Positions 1 through 7,014 are shown, numbered from the stretch's first letter. The stretch is 64,000 nt of DNA from Maribacter sp044594925 (GCF_044594925.1 NZ_CP138991.1:3782001-3846000), one strand, 5' to 3'. Made by a program: numbers and translations. The notes: generated from the sequence alone by a model not told the origin.

Positions 1-132
1 GAAGAGGAATTGATTGCAGAAGTTCGGAGTAATTTTGGAGATGACGCAAAGGTCTCTATTGAGTTGGTTGAGGAAATCCCAGTGCTGGCTTCGGGCAAAA
101 GAAAAAAGGTCAAGAATGATTATCACAAATAA
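1..132 (+). CDS. C-terminal end of a CapK/PaaK-like adenylate-forming ligase (partial)
   Basis: The reading frame is open from base 1 to a TAA at 130-132 and gives 43 residues. The end, with a V-E-E-I-P block followed by SGKRKKV and a short basic tail, resembles the last strand and substrate lysine region of phenylacetate-CoA ligase/CapK-type adenylate-forming enzymes, where a lysine follows a Ser-Gly-Lys motif. Only the tail is present, so the exact family is inferred from this motif. Nothing is visible between it and the next promoter-like sequence. Confidence 0.55.
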   Translation, partial: EEELIAEVRSNFGDDAKVSIELVEEIPVLASGKRKKVKNDYHK

Positions 133-192
133 CTCATAGTTTTTATTTAACGCGTGGTTTAACATTTTTTATCATAAGTCGACTTCTCCGAT

Positions 193-200
193 TATCTTTA
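193..200 (+). promoter_or_regulatory. Candidate -7 element (TAnnTTTA) before the pseudo-amidase gene
   Basis: TATCTTTA lies 24 nt before the ATG at 225 and fits the Bacteroidota -7 consensus TAnnTTTG except for the last base. No clear TTG is seen at the usual -33 distance, so the call is tentative. Confidence 0.35.
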
Positions 201-224
201 CAAAAGAATTTTAATTCTTTTTTC

Positions 225-1169
225 ATGTGGAAGATAATTTTTTACAGTTCTTTTCTCTTGTCTTGGTGTACAATTACTAGTCAAAGCAAGCTAGATACCG
301 TGGTTGCAAAAAAAGGAGATGGTATTTTCTCTATCTTGAGAAACGAAGGTATAGACCCCGTAAAATATTATGAAGAATTCTATAAGTTAAACGAGAAAGA
401 TATCCGTAACGGGAGCGAATTGGTCATCGGGAAAAATTATCTCTTGCCGGATGCTCCGGATTCTTTTAAAAATAGAGGCGTTAGAATAGCTGTTGAAGAA
501 CTAGTCGAGAAGTCTATCTTCGATAAGGAACTGACCAATTTAGCTGTCAAGGATAGTAGTTTAAAAAATACGGTCTATTACCTAATGTATTCCCCTAGTC
601 TAAGTGGTAAAGATATTTCCGAGCGCTCTAATAATTTTATTATACAATTAGCAAGAGCGCTATTGGTTAGGAGTGCTAAAGTCTACCTTTTAGACAGTGC
701 TATGTCCGAAGAAAATCTAAAAACGAATGCTACGGATAAAAGTTTTAATATAGCGCTATTAGGTGGTTATCCCAGTATTGTGAATAAAAAATACCTAATG
801 AATAATGGTAGCTATCAACGGGTTATCGTACTGCAGGAGTTGAGTAAGAGCACTCGGAACTATGTCTTAAACGTGCAACACTATAGCTCCAGTAAAGAGG
901 GCCAAATGTTGGCAAGTAGTCTGCAAAGGAATTTTAGAAAATATGCCGTTAGGAGAAGTGATGCAAAAAAGGAGGTTTCTTCTTTTGAGGACGATTCGGG
1001 TATTTACCTTGCTAAAAATCTATTAGCTCCGGTCACCATAATTTCAATGGATAGTGGGGAAAAAGCGCTAGAAAAAGGTATTGAGGTAAAATCGGGAACG
1101 ACCTATTTGGCCAAGATGATTACCAACGGTATACTTAACGACTATTCCAATAACAATTTTAGTGATTAG
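225..1169 (+). CDS. Secreted amidase-like paralogue lacking catalytic residues (pseudoenzyme)
   Basis: A 314-residue protein with an N-terminal signal peptide (about residues 1-19) and a LysM-like segment (K-K-G-D-G-I-F-S, then a G-I-D-P turn), followed by a region that aligns along its length with the next gene's amidase_3 domain. Three of the four positions that are His131, Glu149, His235 and Glu306 in the neighbour are lost: the first His block reads YSPSLSG, the second His is replaced by Gln (VLQELS), and the catalytic Glu block reads SMDSGE. A Glu is kept near the second ligand. I infer a duplicated, catalytically dead copy, perhaps a peptidoglycan-binding or regulatory partner. It precedes the intact copy by 51 nt on the same strand, so the two may be co-transcribed. 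Its substrate is unknown. Confidence 0.7.
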   Translation: MWKIIFYSSFLLSWCTITSQSKLDTVVAKKGDGIFSILRNEGIDPVKYYEEFYKLNEKDIRNGSELVIGKNYLLPDAPDSFKNRGVRIAVEELVEKSIFDKELTNLAVKDSSLKNTVYYLMYSPSLSGKDISERSNNFIIQLARALLVRSAKVYLLDSAMSEENLKTNATDKSFNIALLGGYPSIVNKKYLMNNGSYQRVIVLQELSKSTRNYVLNVQHYSSSKEGQMLASSLQRNFRKYAVRRSDAKKEVSSFEDDSGIYLAKNLLAPVTIISMDSGEKALEKGIEVKSGTTYLAKMITNGILNDYSNNNFSD

Positions 1170-1220
1170 TAGATTCCTTAATCAATTTAGTGCGGCACGA
1201 ACTTTGTTTTAGATATACTA

Positions 1221-2252
1221 ATGAAAAAGTTTTTTATATCTATTTTACTCCTCTTTTTAGGGCATAGCCTTTTTTCTCAGGATTCTGTGGAAACCGTTAC
1301 CGCAGAAAAAGGAGATGGTGTTTTATCCTTGTTAAGGAAACAGGGTATAGATCCCTATGATGCATATGACGCGTTTATTCAATTAAATATTGATAATCTA
1401 AGGGATAGTATCCACTTATACGAAGGGCGAGATTATATTGTCCCTAATATAGCTTTAGATACGGTATCCATAGTGGATTCCATACAAAAACAGACGAAGA
1501 AAATAAAGGAAATAGAAGTAACTGCCTTTTCCATTTTTGGAGAAAAATACGAAAATGTACTTTCTAAAAGTAAAAGACTAAAGGGTGCCGTTTATTATCT
1601 GGTTTCCGGTCACGGTGGCCCAGACCCTGGCGCAATGGCGGTTTATAAAGGAAAATCCATCGCGGAAGACGAGTACGCCTATGATATAACGTTACGACTG
1701 GCCAAGGAGCTACTTTCCCATGGGGCTCAAGTTTATATTATCATTAGGGACGAGGACGATGGTATACGGGATGAGCGTATTTTGAAGATAGATAGGGATG
1801 AGGTTGCTTATCCTGATAAAAAAATCCCTTTAAATCAAGTAGCACGTTTAAAACAAAGGGTTGACATCATAAATGGGCTTTACAAAAAGAACAAAGGGAA
1901 ATACCAGCGCTTAATTGTGACCCATATAGATAGCAGAAGTCAAGGTCAGAATATCGATGTATTTTTCTATCACCACGAGAAAAGTAAAAATGGTAAAAAG
2001 CTTGCAGAGAACATACATCAGACGTTTCAAAAGAAATATAAAAAGTATCAGCCCAACAGGGCCTATTCGGGCACTTTTGAAGACAGGACTTCACTTTATT
2101 TGGTAAAGAAAACCCATCCGGCCATGACCTTTATAGAGATTGGGAATATCAAGAACAAGAAAGACCAGAAGAGGATTTTACAGCCAGATAACAGACAAGC
2201 CTTGGCAAAGTGGATTTCGGAAGGGGTATTGCAAGATTTTGAACAGGAGTAA
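1221..2252 (+). CDS. N-acetylmuramoyl-L-alanine amidase with N-terminal LysM-like domain
   Basis: This 343-residue protein has a signal peptide (1-20, ending FSQ), a LysM-like segment (about 25-78) and an amidase_3 domain (about 122-340). The zinc-amidase residues are visible: His131 in SGHGGPDPGA, Glu149 in the IAEDEY block, His235 in VTHIDS and catalytic Glu306 in FIEIGN. The family cuts the bond between N-acetylmuramic acid and L-Ala in periplasmic peptidoglycan, usually during cell separation or wall turnover. VTHIDS replaces the commoner H-A-N form of the third motif, which is a mild divergence. It follows its degenerate paralogue and converges with the glycosyltransferase at 2261, with only 8 nt between the two genes and no visible terminator. 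Confidence 0.88.
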   Translation: MKKFFISILLLFLGHSLFSQDSVETVTAEKGDGVLSLLRKQGIDPYDAYDAFIQLNIDNLRDSIHLYEGRDYIVPNIALDTVSIVDSIQKQTKKIKEIEVTAFSIFGEKYENVLSKSKRLKGAVYYLVSGHGGPDPGAMAVYKGKSIAEDEYAYDITLRLAKELLSHGAQVYIIIRDEDDGIRDERILKIDRDEVAYPDKKIPLNQVARLKQRVDIINGLYKKNKGKYQRLIVTHIDSRSQGQNIDVFFYHHEKSKNGKKLAENIHQTFQKKYKKYQPNRAYSGTFEDRTSLYLVKKTHPAMTFIEIGNIKNKKDQKRILQPDNRQALAKWISEGVLQDFEQE

Positions 2253-2260
2253 CGGTTTTC

Positions 2261-2965
2261 TTATATGGCGATGTGTTTTACATAATATCTATGAAGATTC
2301 TCTGGCCCTGCGCCAAAGAAATGTTTTAAATGAATCATTCCAAAATGCCATTGTAAAGTCAGCACTCCTTTTTTCTCGTATCTCCTGGACGAAGTGGTCA
2401 CCGTGTTGCTTAAGACCTTAAAAGCCGTCATTTTATATATTCTTTTGATGAATTCATTGTCTTCATATACCCTATAGGATTCATCAAATCCATTTGCTTT
2501 TTCAAATAAAGATTTTAGAATAAATAGCGATTGGTCTCCACCACGACATAACTGCGTGTTTATACGGGTAAACCAAGCAAAAACATCAAGAAAAGGATTT
2601 GTGGAATCAAACTTCATACGGAAACAGCCTACTTTAAAACCTTCGGTATAGGCATTTAAAATTTCCACATCAAAGTTTTTGGGCGGTAGGGTATCTACGT
2701 GTAAAAAGTACAAAATATCACCAGTGGCAATGGCAGCGCCCACATTCATTTGTAGTGCTCTGCCCTTTGAAGTTGAAATTACTCTGGCGCCCGCGTTCAG
2801 TGCCTCTTTGACCGTTGCGTCTTCACTGCCTCCGTCAACCACAAGTATTTCCTTTACTTGGTTTGATGAGGTATTGTTTTTAATACTCAGCAGTACTTTT
2901 TTAATATAATCCTCTTCATTAAGAACCGGGATTATAACACTGATCTGTGGGAATTGTATCGTCAT
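2261..2965 (-). CDS. GT2-type glycosyltransferase of the TIGR04283 arsenosugar-associated family
   Basis: A 234-residue GT-A fold protein without a membrane segment. It starts with the GT2 pattern ISVIIPVLNEEDYI, followed by VVDGGSEDAT (nucleotide-sugar binding), a SKGRALQMN block typical of the TIGR04283 branch, and the metal-binding motif HVDTLPP in place of the usual DxD. The short length and the R-A-x-Q-M-N motif separate this branch from ordinary polysaccharide glycosyltransferases. TIGR04283 proteins are known companions of the radical-SAM enzyme ArsS and are thought to attach the sugar aglycone in arsenosugar biosynthesis. It is the last gene of a four-gene minus-strand run that also holds the TIGR04282 transferase. 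Family assignment is from recognised motifs; the substrate is inferred. Confidence 0.78.
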   Translation of the reverse strand: MTIQFPQISVIIPVLNEEDYIKKVLLSIKNNTSSNQVKEILVVDGGSEDATVKEALNAGARVISTSKGRALQMNVGAAIATGDILYFLHVDTLPPKNFDVEILNAYTEGFKVGCFRMKFDSTNPFLDVFAWFTRINTQLCRGGDQSLFILKSLFEKANGFDESYRVYEDNEFIKRIYKMTAFKVLSNTVTTSSRRYEKKGVLTLQWHFGMIHLKHFFGAGPENLHRYYVKHIAI

Positions 2966-3011
2966 TTAAAACAAACTGATTGTGCTAGTAGTGGCACAAT
3001 CGGCCACAACC

Positions 3012-3827
3012 TTACAATTGTTTGATCAATTCACTGAATAATTTTACCATTTTAGGTTCTGTCTCACCCGCAATGGCAATAATCTCCCCGATGTCAACAG
3101 GTTTAAGATTGTCAGGATCGCATTCATCGGTCAAGACAGAAACTGCAACGATAGGAAGCCCTAAATGATTAGCGACGATTACTTCGGGAACGGTACTCAT
3201 ACCAACCGCATCCGAACCTAGAATTTTAAGCATCCTGTATTCCGCCTTGGTCTCTAGTTGTGGACCTACAACAGATGCATAGACACCTTTCTTTAAAGAG
3301 ATGTCATTTGTAGCGGCTATTTTTTCTAATTTTTCTCGCATTTCCATATCATAAGGCTCCGACATATCTGCAAAACGTTCCCCAAATTCAGCCACGTTTT
3401 TAAAGGCTAATGGCGAGCCACCTTGAAGGTTTATATGATCTTCAATGAGCATAATATCCCCCTTTTTAAAATCGAGGTTTATGGCTCCCGCTGCATTGGA
3501 AATAAATAACTTTTTAATGCCTAGCATCTGCATAACGCGGATGGGGTAAGTAATGTCTAGAAAGTCGTAACCTTCGTATAAATGAAAGCGGCCTTGCATT
3601 ACCACCACTTTTCTACCTTCAATAGTACCAAAAACTAATTTCCCCGTATGAAATTCTACGGTGGCTAAAGGGAAAAAAGGAATATGGTTGTAGTGTGCCT
3701 CTATCGGGTCTTTGATTTCATCGACTAGTTTTCCTAATCCGGTTCCTAATACAATTCCAAACTCGGGTGTGTCAAACCCTTTATTTATTAGGTAATCAAC
3801 AGATTCTTGTAGTTGTTTCTTAGTCAT
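3012..3827 (-). CDS. Purine nucleoside phosphorylase, trimeric PNP/MTAP family
   Basis: A 271-residue phosphorylase. Visible family motifs are GTGLGK (phosphate loop, about 28-33), GRFHLYEGY (79-87), SNAAGA (110-115), GPQLETKAEYR (188-198) and VGMSTVPEV (208-216). It splits purine nucleosides with phosphate into base and pentose-1-phosphate. At the base-reading position that is Asn in human, B. subtilis and mycobacterial PNPs this protein has Asp234 (LTDE), and at the 5'-OH-binding His position it has Ile246, assuming a gapless match to the bacterial sequences as I recall them. Both changes resemble MTA phosphorylase, which handles 5'-modified adenosines. The gene sits 1 nt after the TIGR04282 gene, so an arsenosugar role (removing adenine from the arsenical nucleoside) is plausible. 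The changes could instead be general for Bacteroidota PNPs. Confidence 0.85.
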   Translation of the reverse strand: MTKKQLQESVDYLINKGFDTPEFGIVLGTGLGKLVDEIKDPIEAHYNHIPFFPLATVEFHTGKLVFGTIEGRKVVVMQGRFHLYEGYDFLDITYPIRVMQMLGIKKLFISNAAGAINLDFKKGDIMLIEDHINLQGGSPLAFKNVAEFGERFADMSEPYDMEMREKLEKIAATNDISLKKGVYASVVGPQLETKAEYRMLKILGSDAVGMSTVPEVIVANHLGLPIVAVSVLTDECDPDNLKPVDIGEIIAIAGETEPKMVKLFSELIKQL

Positions 3828-3828
3828 G

Positions 3829-4500
3829 TTACATATGTTTTAAATAAGGCCCAAAAGCCTCAATGTCTTTAATATCTTCAAAATGATCTACATCGTTCTT
3901 TTCCGTAAGTAACTGTAAACCTTCTTGCTTTAAATCTTTAAGTGTAGCCTCTAGAACGCTTGCTGTTCCCCAATCTTTATTCTTGAAAAGGTCCTCTTTG
4001 TACTTTTTCATTCCCAAAAGATAATAGCCGCCATCTAGGGCCGGGCCTACCACATAGTCATTCTTTTCTAAAGCTAAGAAGGCTTCTTCGAGGTTTTGTT
4101 GGTTTAGGTCGTACATGTCGCTTCCAATAACGATTATACGCTCAAAACCTTTTTCGAATCCGTCTTTAAAGGCATTCGCCATCCGTTCGCCTAAATCTGC
4201 TCCCTCCTGTAATTTTTTATCGAAAACGGTAGGGTCCCAAATATCATTTTCCCAGATTTTATCGGAATAATAAACGGCCTTAGTGGCGTATAAGTTCTTG
4301 GTTATTGCGGCGGTATGATTCAAAAGAAATTTATAGATTTCCAAAGCGGCATCATCACCCACTTTGGCGGCAAGTCGTGTCTTGCATTTACCGAGCTCGG
4401 GATTTCGTGTAAATATAAGGAGCAGATTTTTTGAATTCACGAGATGAAAATTAATGGTTTTTTCATCTTTTATTTCTTTTTTAGTGTGTAGTATTCCCAA
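3829..4500 (-). CDS. TIGR04282/DUF2064 GT-A fold transferase, arsenosugar-associated
   Basis: A 223-residue cytosolic protein of the DUF2064 family, a nucleotidyl/glycosyl-transferase-like GT-A fold. The signature blocks are FTRNPELGKCKTRLAA (about 30-45), GADLGERM, IVIGSDMYDL and GPALDGGYYLLG. TIGR04282 proteins occur beside the TIGR04283 transferase and the radical-SAM enzyme ArsS in arsenosugar clusters. The 20 or so residues before the conserved LLLIFTRNPE start are unusually long for the family, and an in-frame GTG just upstream of NSKNLLL (near 4440) could be the true start. The gene follows the rhodanese by 35 nt and is joined to the PNP by a 1-nt gap, so all appear co-transcribed. The exact reaction is not known from sequence. 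Confidence 0.78.
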   Translation of the reverse strand: MGILHTKKEIKDEKTINFHLVNSKNLLLIFTRNPELGKCKTRLAAKVGDDAALEIYKFLLNHTAAITKNLYATKAVYYSDKIWENDIWDPTVFDKKLQEGADLGERMANAFKDGFEKGFERIIVIGSDMYDLNQQNLEEAFLALEKNDYVVGPALDGGYYLLGMKKYKEDLFKNKDWGTASVLEATLKDLKQEGLQLLTEKNDVDHFEDIKDIEAFGPYLKHM

Positions 4501-4535
4501 AAATTACTGGTATTTATAGTTTTTTAAAAATCGAA

Positions 4536-5042
4536 TTACTTGTTGGTCCTATCATAAACCTTGATGCCCTTTGTCAATAATTTGCCCCAATGCTTACTAA
4601 AAGCATGCACACTATCGGTTTCTTGATTGTTACCGTTGTAGACGGGGTTGTCCTTGTTTTTCCAATCAAAGATACCTCCATAAAGATTTTTGACGTTCAT
4701 GTAACCCATATCCATAAGTTTTTCGCCTATGTTTTCTGACCGTACTCCAATAGAACAGTACACTAGAATAGGAGCTTCTTTATCCGGTATTTGTGAACGC
4801 ACCAAATCTTCGTCGAATTCTTTATAACCGACCCAAATTGCGTTTTTCAAGTGGCTTACCTCGTATTCTTCCTTTTTGCGTGTATCTAAAAGTAGGACTC
4901 CGTCGGTCAATGTGATATCTTTGGTATAGCCATAAGGGACTGTCTCTTTATTGAATTTTTTCAGTGTTCGGTCTAATTTATCCTGCGACCAAGAACTTTG
5001 GCTAAAGAATAAAATAGAAAGGAAAGTCAGAAAATATTTCAT
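4536..5042 (-). CDS. Secreted rhodanese-like protein
   Basis: A 168-residue protein with a cleavable signal peptide (1-19, ending SWSQ) and one rhodanese domain (about 40-135). The active-site loop has Cys96 in YCSIGVRS, and the conserved LLDTRKKEEYEVSH block is upstream. Active rhodaneses carry a persulfide on this Cys and transfer sulfur. This one should act in the periplasm. It is the first gene of the arsenosugar-type operon and close relatives often stand next to the TIGR04282 gene, so sulfur transfer to an arsenical (for example to make thio-forms) is possible but speculative, because the other enzymes are cytosolic. Confidence 0.8.
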   Translation of the reverse strand: MKYFLTFLSILFFSQSSWSQDKLDRTLKKFNKETVPYGYTKDITLTDGVLLLDTRKKEEYEVSHLKNAIWVGYKEFDEDLVRSQIPDKEAPILVYCSIGVRSENIGEKLMDMGYMNVKNLYGGIFDWKNKDNPVYNGNNQETDSVHAFSKHWGKLLTKGIKVYDRTNK

Positions 5043-5062
5043 TAAATCACTATTTCGTTTTT

Positions 5063-5071
5063 GTAAAGGTA
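5063..5071 (-). promoter_or_regulatory. Candidate -7 element for the rhodanese/arsenosugar operon
   Basis: On the minus strand the sequence reads TACCTTTAC, close to TAnnTTTG, about 20 nt before the ATG at 5042. No TTG is visible at the -33 distance. The box lies in the 82-nt space shared with the divergent GH32 gene. Confidence 0.4.
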
Positions 5072-5124
5072 CTATTTTAGAGATGTTTCCGCAGTAGTGT
5101 AAAAGCCAAATAAATGTTTAAGAA

Positions 5125-6696
5125 ATGAAAAATAAGTTAATTTATAATCTCCTTTTTGCCTTTGCCTTAATAGTTCTTTCCTGTAAGGAGACTACGGATG
5201 AATCTTTGAAAAATGATATTTCAAAAAAAGAATCTTACTATACAGAGGCCTACCGTCCGCAGTATCATTTTACACCTGATGAAAAATGGATGAACGATCC
5301 TAACGGCTTGGTATATCATAAAGGTGTATACCACTTGTTTTATCAACACTATCCGGATAGTACAGTTTGGGGCCCCATGCATTGGGGTCATGCCACAAGT
5401 AAAGATATGGTGCGCTGGGAGCATAAACCTATTGCGCTTTACCCCGATGAAAACGGACTTATTTTTTCTGGAAGTGCGGTGGTGGATATGGATAATAGTT
5501 CAGGTTTTGGAACAAAGGAAAACCCTGCTTTGGTGGCTATTTTCACCTACCATTTAATGTCAGGAGAGAAAGCTGGGAGAAAAGATTTTCAGACTCAAGG
5601 GATTGCTTATAGTTTGGATAACGGGGATAGCTGGACCAAGTATGAAGGTAATCCTGTAATAGGTAATGACGGAATAAAGGACTTTAGGGATCCTAAAGTT
5701 TTTTGGAATGAAAAAGAATCCGTTTGGACCATGTTATTGGTTGCAGGGGACCATTTGCAGATATGGAATTCTCCTAATTTGAAGGAATGGGAGCAGGTAA
5801 GCGAATTCGGCAAAGACCAAGGCGCACATGGCGGTGTTTGGGAATGTCCAGATTTATTTCCTTTACAGGTAGAAGGAACCGATGCCGTTAAATGGGTTTT
5901 ATTGATAAGTATAAATCCCGGTGCACCGAACGGTGGAAGCGGAACACAATATTTCGTTGGAGATTTTGATGGCAAAACCTTTACCTCTTACCAAAAAGAG
6001 AACAAGTGGCTGGACTTGGGCAGGGACAACTACGCCGGTGTAACCTATAATAATACCCCAAATAATGAACGCATTTTTATAGGTTGGATGAGTAATTGGG
6101 ATTACGCCCGTGATACCCCTACCGAAAAATGGCGTAGTGCTATGACCGTTCCCAGAAAATTGTCGCTACAAAAGAATAATGATGTCTACGAACTTATAAA
6201 TTATCCTTTGACGGCCATGGATGCCATTATAGAAAAGAACGCAAAAGAACTTGATTTAGCCGTAGCTCCGAATCAAACCAAAACCATTGAATTGGTAAAA
6301 AACAACCAGTCAGAAATTAGTTTTAGTACCACAGGTAGAGAATTTCAGCTAAGTTTAAAAAACAGTATAGGGGATAGTTTAGGAATTGTTTTAAAAGGCT
6401 CTGAAGGGAGCTTGGTTTTTGACCGCACTGCATCTGGTTTAACGGCTTTTGCAGGTAATTTTGCCACAGGTGTGCAAACGATGTTCGTTCCTAATCTGCC
6501 CAAGGATGAAGTAGAAATTCGGATGTTGTTGGATAAATCTTCTATTGAGCTTTTTGTAAATAAAGGGCAGTATGTGATGACGAATCAGATTTTTCCTAGG
6601 GATGCTTTCACCACCTTAGCGGTAAAGAATCTTTCAAAGGACAGCTTATTATTAAATCGCTTAACCGAAAATAGAGTGCAGCGAATTTGGGATTAG
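5125..6696 (+). CDS. GH32 fructan hydrolase lipoprotein (levanase/inulinase type)
   Basis: A 523-residue lipoprotein: signal peptide with lipobox Cys20 (VLSC). The GH32 five-blade propeller carries WMNDPNG with nucleophile Asp58, FRDPKVFW with transition-state Asp189, and WECPDLF with acid/base Glu240. A C-terminal beta-sandwich follows (about 370-523). The family cleaves beta-2,1 or beta-2,6 fructose linkages; the TIGIAYS-type context and the length suit an exo-acting beta-fructosidase. It is predicted to sit on the outer membrane or face the periplasm. No SusC/SusD pair, fructokinase or sugar transporter is beside it, so this is a stand-alone gene and not a full fructan utilisation locus. 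It is transcribed divergently from the arsenosugar-type operon and ends just before the tRNA-Phe terminator. Confidence 0.9.
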   Translation: MKNKLIYNLLFAFALIVLSCKETTDESLKNDISKKESYYTEAYRPQYHFTPDEKWMNDPNGLVYHKGVYHLFYQHYPDSTVWGPMHWGHATSKDMVRWEHKPIALYPDENGLIFSGSAVVDMDNSSGFGTKENPALVAIFTYHLMSGEKAGRKDFQTQGIAYSLDNGDSWTKYEGNPVIGNDGIKDFRDPKVFWNEKESVWTMLLVAGDHLQIWNSPNLKEWEQVSEFGKDQGAHGGVWECPDLFPLQVEGTDAVKWVLLISINPGAPNGGSGTQYFVGDFDGKTFTSYQKENKWLDLGRDNYAGVTYNNTPNNERIFIGWMSNWDYARDTPTEKWRSAMTVPRKLSLQKNNDVYELINYPLTAMDAIIEKNAKELDLAVAPNQTKTIELVKNNQSEISFSTTGREFQLSLKNSIGDSLGIVLKGSEGSLVFDRTASGLTAFAGNFATGVQTMFVPNLPKDEVEIRMLLDKSSIELFVNKGQYVMTNQIFPRDAFTTLAVKNLSKDSLLLNRLTENRVQRIWD

Positions 6697-6715
6697 TCAT
6701 TGTAACGGTTGCAAA

Positions 6716-6743
6716 CAAAAAATCCCCGCTATTGCGAGGATTA
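6716..6743 (-). terminator. Terminator downstream of tRNA-Phe
   Basis: On the minus strand, AATCCTCGC pairs with GCGGGGATT (one T-G wobble) around an AATA loop, and a run of six T residues follows. It directly follows the 3' end of tRNA-Phe. Confidence 0.7.
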
Positions 6744-6747
6744 GTTG

Positions 6748-6820
6748 TGGTGCCTCCAGGAATCGAACCAGGGACACATGGATTTTCAGTCCATTGCTCT
6801 ACCAACTGAGCTAAGGCACC
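6748..6820 (-). tRNA. tRNA-Phe (anticodon GAA)
   Basis: Read on the minus strand, the 73-nt gene folds as a cloverleaf: acceptor GGTGCCT/AGGCACC, D-stem GCTC/GAGC, anticodon stem ATGGA/TCCAT with loop CTGAAAA (anticodon GAA), and T-arm CCTGG-TTCGATT-CCAGG, with discriminator A. The CCA end is not encoded (the next bases are CAAC), so it must be added by nucleotidyltransferase. A damaged copy of the same gene lies upstream in the same transcript. Confidence 0.97.
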
Positions 6821-6877
6821 ATTATTGTCAATATTTCAATTATCTATTTAACTTCTAGGCTTTTGGTAAAACCAACA

Positions 6878-6935
6878 ACATGGATTTTCAGTCTCCCGAA
6901 GCTTCGGGACGTTACCAACTGAGCTAAGGCACCAT
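6878..6935 (-). pseudogene. Broken tRNA-Phe copy with a palindromic insertion
   Basis: On the minus strand the copy keeps the 5' part of tRNA-Phe (23 identical bases at 6913-6935 matching 6800-6822) and the anticodon loop with the 3' half of its stem (6878-6892). Between these, the D-stem 3' arm and anticodon 5' stem are replaced by about 20 nt including the perfect palindrome at 6894-6909. The T-arm and 3' acceptor strand are missing. It cannot form a tRNA. It lies between the promoter and the intact gene, so it should be transcribed as part of the leader. Confidence 0.85.
6894..6909. repeat. 16-nt perfect palindrome inside the broken tRNA
   Basis: TCCCGAAGCTTCGGGA equals its own reverse complement. 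It replaces part of the tRNA sequence. Such a short GC-rich palindrome could be a copy of a dispersed repeat or a recombination scar. I see no second copy in this window. Confidence 0.8.
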
Positions 6936-6952
6936 GTCGCTATAAGCGGCTG

Positions 6953-6983
6953 CAAATATAATTTCAATTTTACGATATACAAA
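6953..6983 (-). promoter_or_regulatory. Promoter for the tRNA-Phe transcript (TTTG-N19-TATATTTG)
   Basis: On the minus strand TTTG (6980-6983) is followed after 19 nt by TATATTTG (6953-6960), a full match to the Bacteroidota primary sigma promoter. It is 18 nt upstream of the broken tRNA copy and about 130 nt upstream of the intact tRNA. Confidence 0.8.
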
Positions 6984-6992
6984 CAAAATCAC

Positions 6993-7014
6993 AAAAAAAG
7001 CCTTGGCTTTTTTT
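6993..7014. terminator. Small A/T-flanked hairpin, possible bidirectional terminator
   Basis: AAAAAAAGCC and GGCTTTTTTT flank a TT loop. The G/C core is only 3 bp, so it is a weak terminator at best. It lies just upstream of the tRNA promoter and may end stray transcription from either side. From about 7015 to 7200 I see no other gene or signal. Confidence 0.45.

Noticed and set aside
2140..2421. 93-codon plus-strand frame across the amidase/glycosyltransferase junction
   Set aside because: It overlaps the ends of two well-supported genes and has no recognisable sequence.
6608..6805. A 65-codon minus-strand frame across the tRNA-Phe
   Set aside because: It reads through the tRNA gene and the terminator; the tRNA accounts for the sequence.
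6748..6935. tRNA-flanked integrated element (att sites)
   Set aside because: The duplicated part is the 5' side of the tRNA, not the 3' end used by integrases, and no integrase or cargo lies between the copies.
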